DNA of 62,970 nucleotides from Sulfurimonas sp. (GTDB lineage Bacteria > Campylobacterota > Campylobacteria > Campylobacterales > Sulfurimonadaceae), in contig JAOFSE010000012.1 of assembly GCA_028044295.1 (NCBI GenBank), forward strand, positions 1 through 62,970, in the 5' to 3' direction. Below the pieces are notes generated by a model that saw only the letters and a list, made by a program, of their open reading frames with translations, did not search any database and was not told the DNA's origin. Below are positions 56,208-62,970 of this stretch, in pieces (the first letter of the stretch is position 1; every line of letters begins with the position of its first letter). A program made the translations under genes and the position numbers.

Positions 56208-57794
56208 TTAAGACTCTACTTTTGGTCCAGCTTCTGAGTAATCAAACTCAGCATTTTCTGTTTGGTACTTTTTAAAGTTCTCAACGAACATATCAGCTAA
56301 AGTATCTCTAGTTTTATCAAAGTCTGCTTTATCTTCCCAAGCATTACGAGGATTTAAAATCTCTGGATTAATATCACCAAGAGTTTTTGGAACATTTAAT
56401 CTAAATGTTTTAGTAACATCAAATTCACTTTTAGCAATACTACCATCTAAAATAGCATTAATACATGCACGAGTATCTTTGATACTCATTCTATGTCCAA
56501 CACCATAACATCCACCTGTCCATCCAGTATTTACTAGATATACATTAACGCCATGCTCATCAATCTTTTGGCCAAGAAGTTTTGCGTAAACTGTTGGATG
56601 TAGCGGTAAGAAAGCCTCACCAAAACATGCAGAGAAAGTTGCAACAGGCTCAGTAATACCACGCTCTGTACCAGCAACCTTAGCTGTATAACCACTTAAG
56701 AAGTAGTACATTGCTTGTTCTTTAGTAAGTTTAGAAACTGGAGGTAATACTCCAAAAGCATCAGCAGTTAAGAAGATGATATTTTCAGGATGACCTGCCA
56801 TTAAATCAGGTTTGTGATTTTCAATATGTTCGATTGGGTAAGAAACACGAGTATTCTCAGTTTTTGAGCTATCTTCGTAATCAACTTCACCCTCACCATA
56901 CATTACAACATTTTCTAAAAGAGCATTTGTTCTAATAGCATTGTAAATTTCAGGTTCACTTTTACCATCAAGGTTAATTACTTTTGCGTAACATCCACCC
57001 TCAAAGTTAAATACACCATGGTTATCCCAACCATGTTCATCATCACCAATAAGTGCACGATGTGGATCAGTTGAAAGCGTAGTTTTACCTGTACCACTAA
57101 GTCCAAAGAAAAGTGCAGTATCGCCATCTTTTCCTACATTAGCAGAACAGTGCATAGCAAGTTTACCTTCAAGAGGTAACCAGTAGTTCATCATTGAAAA
57201 AATTCCTTTTTTCATCTCACCACCGTACCAAGTACCACCAATAATAGCTATGTTATTTTCAACATCAAAAAGTACAAATACTTCTGAGTTCATTCCATGC
57301 TCTTCCCACTTGTCATTTACAGCTTTACAAGCATTCAGTACAACAAAGTCAGACTTGAAAACTTCAAGTTCTGGAGCTGTAGGACGTATGAACATGTTTT
57401 TTACAAAGTGAGACTGCCATGCTATTTCAGATACGAAACGAACTGATCTTTTTGAAGCTACACTAGAACCACAAAAAACATCAGTTACATAAAGGTCTTT
57501 GTTAGATAGTTGTTCTTGAGCAACAACTAGAAGTTCTGCGAATATATCTGCTGAAACTTTTTTATTTACATCACCCCAAGCGATATACTTGTTTGACGGA
57601 TCACAATCTACAAAATATTTATCTTTAGGCGAACGACCTGTAAAGATACCAGTGTCAACTGCAGTTGCACCTTTTTTTGTTACAGCACACTCATCATTTT
57701 CTAGTTCATGTTGAATCAATTCATCATAACTTAAATTATGATGTACAGTACCAACATTTTTAAGACCTATTTCTTCTAACTCAGTTATGTTCAT
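56208..57794 (-). CDS. pckA: Phosphoenolpyruvate carboxykinase (ATP)
   Basis: The 528-aa enzyme converts oxaloacetate to PEP with ATP. Key sites: [11 protein letters not shown], the metal/substrate segment [20 protein letters not shown] (kinase 1a), [10 protein letters not shown] (kinase 2), [11 protein letters not shown] and [11 protein letters not shown]. Full length. In an organism using the reverse TCA cycle it feeds gluconeogenesis; that pathway use is inferred. It is a single gene, promoter region 57795-57953 being shared with tRNA-Val on the other strand. Confidence 0.97.
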   Translation of the reverse strand: MNITELEEIGLKNVGTVHHNLSYDELIQHELENDECAVTKKGATAVDTGIFTGRSPKDKYFVDCDPSNKYIAWGDVNKKVSADIFAELLVVAQEQLSNKDLYVTDVFCGSSVASKRSVRFVSEIAWQSHFVKNMFIRPTAPELEVFKSDFVVLNACKAVNDKWEEHGMNSEVFVLFDVENNIAIIGGTWYGGEMKKGIFSMMNYWLPLEGKLAMHCSANVGKDGDTALFFGLSGTGKTTLSTDPHRALIGDDEHGWDNHGVFNFEGGCYAKVINLDGKSEPEIYNAIRTNALLENVVMYGEGEVDYEDSSKTENTRVSYPIEHIENHKPDLMAGHPENIIFLTADAFGVLPPVSKLTKEQAMYYFLSGYTAKVAGTERGITEPVATFSACFGEAFLPLHPTVYAKLLGQKIDEHGVNVYLVNTGWTGGCYGVGHRMSIKDTRACINAILDGSIAKSEFDVTKTFRLNVPKTLGDINPEILNPRNAWEDKADFDKTRDTLADMFVENFKKYQTENAEFDYSEAGPKVES

Positions 57795-57953
57795 AACTTA
57801 CCTTTTGGGTGCTTTTTAATTATGTTGAAATTATCACTTAATAAACCTAAATTAAAAGTAAAAAATATGGATGATTTGTAAATTTTAATAAACTTATTTA
57901 GAAGCTTAAAAATAAAAATTAATTTAAGACTTCTTTGTTAAAATACGGCCCTA

Positions 57954-58028
57954 GCTCGATTAACTCAGCGGTAGAGTGTTTCCATGACATGGAAGTGGTC
58001 ACTGGTTCAAATCCAGTATTGAGCACCA
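57954..58028 (+). tRNA. tRNA-Val (anticodon GAC)
   Basis: A cloverleaf: acceptor GCTCGAT/ATTGAGC, D-stem ACTC/GAGT, anticodon stem TTTCC/GGAAG with loop ATGACAT (anticodon GAC), T-stem ACTGG/CCAGT with loop TTCAAAT, discriminator A, CCA encoded. A -10 like TAAAAT lies 11 bases upstream (57938-57943). Confidence 0.95.
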
Positions 58029-58114
58029 TCGATAAACTCCATACAAACTTACACTATAATGGTTTACAATGCTTGAAGTGTTGTAAAGTAACTTCTGTAT
58101 CCATATATTTTATT

Positions 58115-58897
58115 TTAATATCTATACTGCTTAATCGTTTCATATGCATTCTGAATAGATTGGAATTTTTTTGTATATAGATTTTGGTCTATATCTAAAC
58201 TTGAATATATTACATCTGGATGGTACTGCTTGGCCATAACTTTATACTTGTTTTTTATCTCTTTATTTGTGTCATATGAGTTTATATTTAGAACTTTATA
58301 TGCATCTTGAAGAACAATATTCCCACTATGAACTTTTATCTTAAGAGATTCCTGTAGTTCATATTCTATATATGAAAACTCTACATTTTTATCAATTATT
58401 TTCTTTTGATTTAACAGATCTTGAATGAGTAGTTTTGATTTATTAGATGTAAGCGCTACTATAATTGATGAGTTAGATATAGAACTGGATATAGAATGAT
58501 TTACAAGCAAGCTTTTTAAAGCATAAAATAGTTCATTGTTTTTTTGAAGCATAAATATTTTTAACCGTTCTAAACTTTCTACTTCTATTTTAATTCTATA
58601 TATTTCGTTTAACTCTGTTAGAGGCATTTGGACTTTTATTGGTTTATGAATTCTGTTTAGGATAGATTCTTTTAAAAATGGTACTTCATGAGGAAGTGAT
58701 CTAGAGTACATACTGCATAGCCATTTAAGTAAGAACACTCTGCTGTAATGTTCTTGTGCTTTATAAGATATGCTTATTACTTGATTCGATTTATGCTTAA
58801 ATTTGAACTTAGTATTTATAAATTCTATAATATTTTGAACTTTATCATTTTTGTCAAGTTTGATAAATGTTTCTCTTGTTCCCATTAAAATTTGCAT
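58115..58897 (-). CDS. Protein with C-terminal DnaJ domain
   Basis: The 260-aa cytoplasmic protein has a helical N-terminal region of unknown type (1-200) and a J domain at the C-terminus (about 205-260; NSYDTNKEIKNKYKVMAKQYHPD, with HPD). The J domain stimulates a Hsp70, probably the DnaK of this window. The DnaJ zinc and client domains are absent, so it is not DnaJ itself. J-last proteins of similar size occur in Campylobacter. It is a single gene between tRNA-Val and the chemosensory operon. Confidence 0.8.
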   Translation of the reverse strand: MQILMGTRETFIKLDKNDKVQNIIEFINTKFKFKHKSNQVISISYKAQEHYSRVFLLKWLCSMYSRSLPHEVPFLKESILNRIHKPIKVQMPLTELNEIYRIKIEVESLERLKIFMLQKNNELFYALKSLLVNHSISSSISNSSIIVALTSNKSKLLIQDLLNQKKIIDKNVEFSYIEYELQESLKIKVHSGNIVLQDAYKVLNINSYDTNKEIKNKYKVMAKQYHPDVIYSSLDIDQNLYTKKFQSIQNAYETIKQYRY

Positions 58898-59002
58898 AAT
58901 ACTCTTTAAAATGTAATATATTATTGTAGAAGCAAGTTATGTTCCATTAAATGACACATCTGTGACATTTTTTTTTGTTATCATACGAATTATTAAAAAT
59001 AT

Positions 59003-59029
59003 ATTACTATAGATATTAATTATAGTAAT
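59003..59029. promoter_or_regulatory. Inverted repeat upstream of the chemosensory operon
   Basis: ATTACTATA (59003-59011) and TATAGTAAT (59021-59029) are perfect 9-bp arms with a 9-base spacer, ending just before the AAAGGA ribosome binding site of the first gene. It may be an operator or a hairpin in the leader. Confidence 0.5.
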
Positions 59030-59046
59030 CATAAAGGACTAAGTGG

Positions 59047-59412
59047 ATGGGTAATATTTTAATTGTAGATGATTCTAGTTTGATAAGGAGTGTTGCTTCA
59101 GAGGCTACTATAGAAGCTGGTCATACACCAATTGTAGCTGTAAATGGTGAAGATGGATTAGAAAAGCTACAATCAAACTATATAGACTTGATTTTTAGTG
59201 ATGTAAATATGCCTGTTATGGACGGACTAGAGATGGTAGAAAAAATCAAAGCGATAGAAGAGTACAAATTTGTTCCTATTATCATGCTAACAACAGAAAG
59301 CAATCCTGATTTAAAAGCAAAAGGCAAGGCCCTTGGCGTTAAAGGTTGGTTACTAAAACCATTTAACCGGGATAAATTTTTTACTGCTGTAAAAAAACTT
59401 ATAAGAACTTAG
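59047..59412 (+). CDS. Stand-alone receiver (CheY-like) of the chemosensory operon
   Basis: A 121-aa receiver with D8/D9, phosphoacceptor D52 (FSDVNMPVMDG), T81 and K103 (GWLLKPF). First gene of CheY-STAS-CheA-PAS-MCP, with a good ribosome binding site (AAAGGACTAAGTGG). It differs from the cheY at 35720 and is more likely the output or phosphate sink of the adjacent CheA than the flagellar CheY. Confidence 0.9.
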   Translation: MGNILIVDDSSLIRSVASEATIEAGHTPIVAVNGEDGLEKLQSNYIDLIFSDVNMPVMDGLEMVEKIKAIEEYKFVPIIMLTTESNPDLKAKGKALGVKGWLLKPFNRDKFFTAVKKLIRT

Positions 59413-59425
59413 GAAAGAGAAGTTT

Positions 59426-59698
59426 ATGGAAATCCTAGAGTACGATAAACTAACTATATACGAAGTTGACTCACTTAAAAAGGCTTTACTTCCTGTAGTT
59501 GAGACATTATCAAAAGACTTATTACTAGATTTTAGTAGTGCAACAAAAATTGATATGGCAGCAATTCAGTTTTTAATTTCACTTAAAAAAAGCTGCATAG
59601 AAAAAGGTTTCAACCTTGTCTTACCACGTTTACAAGATAGTGTAAAAGACAACCTTAGACTTTGTGCTTGTAGCTCTCTTATAGGAGGTGATTTATGA
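59426..59698 (+). CDS. STAS-domain protein
   Basis: The 90-aa protein is a single STAS (anti-sigma-antagonist-like) domain: LLLDFSSATKIDMAAIQFLISLKKSC. The residue that is serine and phosphorylated in SpoIIAA-type proteins is replaced (DMAA for DSSG), so control by Ser phosphorylation is unlikely. It lies 13 bases after the receiver and overlaps cheA by 4 bases. Its place inside a chemosensory operon suggests it is a structural or signal-linking part of that pathway. Confidence 0.85.
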   Translation: MEILEYDKLTIYEVDSLKKALLPVVETLSKDLLLDFSSATKIDMAAIQFLISLKKSCIEKGFNLVLPRLQDSVKDNLRLCACSSLIGGDL

Positions 59699-61803
59699 GT
59701 GATGATTTACAGCTTTTTGATGAAGATGCTCAAGAACAACTTGACTTTATGGAAGCTGCTCTTGTAAATATGCAAGACAATGGTGTTAATGATGATGATA
59801 TTGGAGCACTTTTCCGTTCTATGCATACTATAAAAGGTACTGCAGGAATGTTTGGATTTGATGATGTTGTCGGTTTTGCGCATATAGCAGAAAATCTTCT
59901 TAGTGATGTTAGAGAAGGAAAAGTAGTTCTTACTGAGCCTATGGTTGAGATATTTTTACTATCAAAAGACCATACCTCAAAACTTATATCTTTAGCTATT
60001 GATAGTACTGAGATGCCTCCAGAAGTTAAAGAGGCAAATGATGAATTACTATCTAAGCTAAGTTCGTACCTTCCATCTTCTTTAGATGAAATTCCGTCTG
60101 ATGAAACTAAAGAACACATTTCAGCTGAATTAGACTCTAGTGGTATCTGGCATTTAAGTATGCAGTTTGCACCAGACTTTTTCACTTCAGGTATGGATAT
60201 ACTTAACCTAATAAGCTTCTTAGAGGATATGGGTAATATTACACACCGCCTAGCTCAAGATGAAAAGGTACCTTTACTAAAGGACATAGAACCGACTCAG
60301 ACATATATAGGCTTTCAACTTATACTAGAGAGTGAGAACACGATAGAAGATATCCAAGAAGTGTTTGAGTTTGTAGAAGACGATATGGAATTAGATATAT
60401 TTGAAACGAATGATATAAATTCATTGAATGCGCTTGTAGATAAAATGCCAAAACCATCAGAGTTTAAAGAGAAACTAATTAGTGAAGGCTTTTATTATGA
60501 AGAGGACTTTACCTCAGTTGCAGAGGAGACTTTAGAAATCCCAGAAGAACTACCAACAGAGCCTGTAGAAGAAGTATCAAGCCCTGCCGTAGAAAAAAAT
60601 GATAAACCTCAAGCTAAGGTTGAGAAGAAAACTGCAGTTAAGAACTTCTCTCTTCGAGTAGATTCAAGTAAAGTAGATAACCTCATAAACCAAATTTCAG
60701 AAATGGTTATAGCAAATGCTAGAATAATCCAAAAAGTAGAGAATATAGGTGATACAGACTTAAATGAATCAGCAGTAGTTATGGGTGATTTATTAGAGGA
60801 GATACGCTCTTCAGTCATGAATATACGTATGGTTCAAGTCGGTGACAGTTTTTCCAAGTTTAGACGTATTGTAAATGACACTGCTAAAAAGATTGGTAAA
60901 GACATTGAATTTGTTATAAACGGTGGAGATACTGAACTAGATAAAATGGTTATAGAAAAGATATCTGATCCACTTATGCATATGCTAAGAAACTCTGTTG
61001 ATCATGGTGTTGAGATGCCAAATGACAGAGAACAAAATGGTAAGGATCGAAAAGGTCATGTATCCTTAAGTGCTTATCCTGATGCTGGTATGATAGTTAT
61101 AGAGATAAAAGATGATGGTAAAGGGCTCGATAGAAATGCTATCTTAGCTAAAGCTATAAAACAAGGTGTAGTTTCTGAGAATGATAAACTATCAGATAAA
61201 GATATTTATAACCTTGTCTTTGAAGCAGGTTTATCTACTGCCAAAGAGGTATCAGATATTTCTGGTCGTGGTGTTGGTATGGATGTCGTAAAAAGAAATA
61301 TCAAGGATTTAAGAGGAACGATAGACATAGACTCTAAACTAAACGAAGGTACTATTTTTACAATTAAGCTTCCACTCACACTAGCGATTATCGATGGTTT
61401 TTTAATCCAAGTAGGAAAAACAAAATACATCATACCATTAGAAATGATTCAAGAGTGTATTGAGTTAAATGCTGCATATAAAGAGAAAATGAATGGTAAC
61501 CAGTTTATTAATCTAAGGGATAACATACTACCTCTGCTAGATGTTCGTTCTCACTACAACGAAGAAGAAAGTGATAGCACAAGAGAAAATGTAGTAGTGG
61601 TTCAATATGGAGATTATCAGATGGGAATACTTGTGGATGAACTATTTGGTGAGTTTCAAACAGTTATAAAACCACTTGGAGATATTTTCTCTAATGTTCC
61701 TGGTATCAGTGGTGGAACCATCTTGGGTACAGGAGATATCGGTTTAATCTTTGATATACCAAAACTTATGGAACACAAGATAAGACAAGCCTCAGGCTTA
61801 TAA
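59695..61803 (+). CDS. cheA: Chemotaxis histidine kinase CheA
   Basis: The 702-aa kinase has P1 HPt with H44 (SMHTIKGTAGMFGF) and a P2-like domain (about 140-250; WHLSMQFAPDFFTSGMDILN). An acidic linker, P3 dimerisation helices (330-400) and the P4 ATPase follow: N-box HMLRNSVDHGVEMP, G1 IKDDGKGLD, and ISGRGVGMDVVKRNI. The C-terminal P5 CheW-like domain is about 570-702 (LTLAIIDGFLIQVGKTKYIIPL). There is no fused receiver, unlike the main CheA of many Campylobacterota, so the separate receiver at 59047 is its likely partner. Confidence 0.95.
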   Translation: MSDDLQLFDEDAQEQLDFMEAALVNMQDNGVNDDDIGALFRSMHTIKGTAGMFGFDDVVGFAHIAENLLSDVREGKVVLTEPMVEIFLLSKDHTSKLISLAIDSTEMPPEVKEANDELLSKLSSYLPSSLDEIPSDETKEHISAELDSSGIWHLSMQFAPDFFTSGMDILNLISFLEDMGNITHRLAQDEKVPLLKDIEPTQTYIGFQLILESENTIEDIQEVFEFVEDDMELDIFETNDINSLNALVDKMPKPSEFKEKLISEGFYYEEDFTSVAEETLEIPEELPTEPVEEVSSPAVEKNDKPQAKVEKKTAVKNFSLRVDSSKVDNLINQISEMVIANARIIQKVENIGDTDLNESAVVMGDLLEEIRSSVMNIRMVQVGDSFSKFRRIVNDTAKKIGKDIEFVINGGDTELDKMVIEKISDPLMHMLRNSVDHGVEMPNDREQNGKDRKGHVSLSAYPDAGMIVIEIKDDGKGLDRNAILAKAIKQGVVSENDKLSDKDIYNLVFEAGLSTAKEVSDISGRGVGMDVVKRNIKDLRGTIDIDSKLNEGTIFTIKLPLTLAIIDGFLIQVGKTKYIIPLEMIQECIELNAAYKEKMNGNQFINLRDNILPLLDVRSHYNEEESDSTRENVVVVQYGDYQMGILVDELFGEFQTVIKPLGDIFSNVPGISGGTILGTGDIGLIFDIPKLMEHKIRQASGL

Positions 61804-61829
61804 AACAAATTAAAAAAAGGAATTATAAA

Positions 61830-62333
61830 GTGAGTCAAGAAGAATTAAAAATGGGTGAATACGACTTAATTGTTAGTATGACGGACACAAATGGACACAT
61901 TACTTACGTAAATGACATTTTTTGTAAATTTGCGGAGTATGAGTACTTTGAAGTAATGGGACAACCTCATAACATGATACGTCATCCAGATATGCCAAAA
62001 GCAGTTTTCCAACTATTATGGAACCGAATGAGAGAAGGAATTCCTCTTTTTGCTTTTGTAAAAAATAAAACTAAGAATGACAACTACTATTGGGTTAAAG
62101 CATTTGTATTTCCGATTATGAAAAATGGTCAGTTAAGTAAAATCGTCTCTTACCGTAAAAGGATTGATGAATTTGCTAAACAACAAGTTTCAGCTATATA
62201 TGCAGATTTGATGAACTATGAGTCATCTCATACACCAGAAGAGTCTTTAAATTATTTAATCAATAATTTAAAAGAAAAAGGTCTAAGTTATGATCAAGCA
62301 ATTGATCAAATATCTTTAGGCAAATCAATATAA
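61830..62333 (+). CDS. PAS-domain protein (Aer-type) of the chemosensory operon
   Basis: The 167-aa soluble protein from a GTG start (AAAGGAATTATAAA upstream) has one PAS domain (about 10-125) of the Aer class: SMTDTNGHITYVNDIFCKF, MIRHPDMPKAVFQLLWNRM and NYYWVKAFVFPI. Such PAS domains often bind FAD and sense redox or energy state. A short helical tail replaces a receptor domain, so it may feed the following receptor in trans. Confidence 0.88.
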   Translation: MSQEELKMGEYDLIVSMTDTNGHITYVNDIFCKFAEYEYFEVMGQPHNMIRHPDMPKAVFQLLWNRMREGIPLFAFVKNKTKNDNYYWVKAFVFPIMKNGQLSKIVSYRKRIDEFAKQQVSAIYADLMNYESSHTPEESLNYLINNLKEKGLSYDQAIDQISLGKSI

Positions 62334-62352
62334 CATCATAAAGGAATATAAA

Positions 62353-62970
62353 ATGAGCGTAGAAAGCAAAGCATTAGCAAAAGCACTAAAAGAGTTATCA
62401 TCAGGTAATTTCACAGGTAAATTATCTTTAAAAGGTGAAGGTTCACAAGAAGTTATGGATGAGTTCGTAACGCTACAGTTTAAACTACAATCTTTAGAAA
62501 AAGATTCTGATAGAATGAAAGAAGATGTTGAAAGAGGAGAACTAGACAACCGTATGGATGTTGCTGTTTATGAAAATTCTTTTCAAAAAATTGCAAATAA
62601 TTTCAATAATAGTATTGATGTTGTTATTGGGTCTATCCGTGATATAGGAAATAAAATAGATAACTACAGTCGTGGTGATTTTACTTCTCAGGTTAGTAAT
62701 AACTATAGTGGAGACTTCGGAAAACTTAAAAACTCTACCAATACTCTTGGTGATAACCTTAAGAGTCTAATTGCAGATATGAACACTATGAGTCATCAAC
62801 ATGATTTAGGTGATATTGATGTTGATATGCCTGTTGACAATTATACAGGTGATTTCAAAACTATGGCTCAAGGTGTTAATGACATGGTTAATGGTCACAT
62901 CGCAGTTAAGAAACTTGCGATGGGTGTTGTTGCAGAATTTGGTAAAGGTAACTTTGATGCTCCCCTTGAA
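62353..62970 (+). CDS. Soluble HAMP-repeat methyl-accepting protein (partial, 5' end)
   Basis: The frame starts at ATG 62353 (AAGGAATATAAA upstream) and remains open to the window edge (206 codons). No membrane helix is present. The sequence repeats HAMP-type units with xGxFxxxL motifs (LSSGNFTGKLSLKGEG, YSRGDFTSQVSNNYSGDFG, FGKGNFDAPLE). This is the tandem-HAMP N-terminus typical of cytoplasmic receptors, and a signalling domain should follow outside the window. It probably works with the PAS protein and CheA upstream. Confidence 0.8.
   Translation, partial: MSVESKALAKALKELSSGNFTGKLSLKGEGSQEVMDEFVTLQFKLQSLEKDSDRMKEDVERGELDNRMDVAVYENSFQKIANNFNNSIDVVIGSIRDIGNKIDNYSRGDFTSQVSNNYSGDFGKLKNSTNTLGDNLKSLIADMNTMSHQHDLGDIDVDMPVDNYTGDFKTMAQGVNDMVNGHIAVKKLAMGVVAEFGKGNFDAPLE

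Noticed and set aside
57935..58180. Plus-strand frame across tRNA-Val
   Set aside because: It covers the tRNA itself and has no protein-like composition beyond it.
58951..58966. TGACA-N6-TGACA direct repeat upstream of the chemosensory operon
   Set aside because: Five-base direct repeats of this kind are expected by chance in AT-rich DNA and no known regulator fits.

Overview
The window reads as chromosome from a Campylobacterota (epsilonproteobacterial) bacterium, most likely a free-living Sulfurimonas-like member. Grounds: the DNA is AT-rich (about one third G+C by eye). It encodes HobA, a DnaA partner known only from this phylum. From memory, several gene orders match Helicobacter/Campylobacter: nudH-lysC-hobA-holB-folP, hemW-tatB-tatC-queA, psd-like/ftsH/prmA/cheY and serS...pflB. 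There are also very many two-component, chemotaxis and c-di-GMP proteins, with two SulP anion transporters and ATP-type PEP carboxykinase. No phage, insertion sequence or CRISPR array is visible. The genus is an inference.

Layout. 1-3 kb: heat-shock operon grpE-dnaK behind a consensus sigma-70 promoter with two HspR/HAIR-like operators. 3-8.4 kb (minus): a CBS-GGDEF protein, then folP, holB, hobA, lysC and nudH, packed with overlaps. 8.4-15 kb: EAL protein, hemW-tatB-tatC-queA (plus), then dprA and a YibQ-like deacetylase (minus). 15-16.6 kb: rpsF-ssb-rpsR. 16.9-22 kb: accessory genes (lipoprotein with a vestigial duplicate, OmpA-like protein, a large REC protein) and serB. 22-24.3 kb: metF-like gene and serS. 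24.3-29.9 kb: an accessory insertion between serS and a pflB-like gene. It holds an MCP gene bracketed by copies of the serS 3' end, a hybrid histidine kinase, and small Cys-rich, lipoprotein and membrane genes. 29.9-43.5 kb: pflB-like TPR protein, psd-like, ftsH, prmA, cheY, hisA, hisH, PglG-like, lpxL, AI-2E permease, ruvB, panB, HPt protein and trpA. 43.5-52.7 kb: phytase-like protein, a SulP-STAS transporter, a response regulator/kinase pair, tRNA-Arg, a ZapA/ZapB-like pair, mutT, a membrane kinase and a STAS-less SulP. 52.7-58.9 kb: DCC thiol protein, uvrB, dedA, pckA, tRNA-Val and a J-domain protein. 59-63 kb: a chemosensory operon CheY-STAS-CheA-PAS-MCP that runs off the window.

How it fits together. 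The housekeeping blocks cover protein folding and export, folate/aspartate/histidine/tryptophan/pantothenate metabolism, replication initiation, DNA repair and uptake, and translation. The accessory blocks are mainly signalling: three kinases sharing an H-box of the AHQWRQPL type, stand-alone REC, HPt and STAS domains, two c-di-GMP proteins and two receptors. The most unusual signals are (i) three different alleles of the serS 3' end in tandem around an MCP gene, (ii) a roughly sevenfold excess of the palindrome TACATGTA, often as CTACATGTAGA and sometimes paired into hairpins, (iii) a phosphatidylserine-decarboxylase-like protein apparently lacking its pyruvoyl serine, and (iv) the chemosensory operon with an unphosphorylatable STAS protein.
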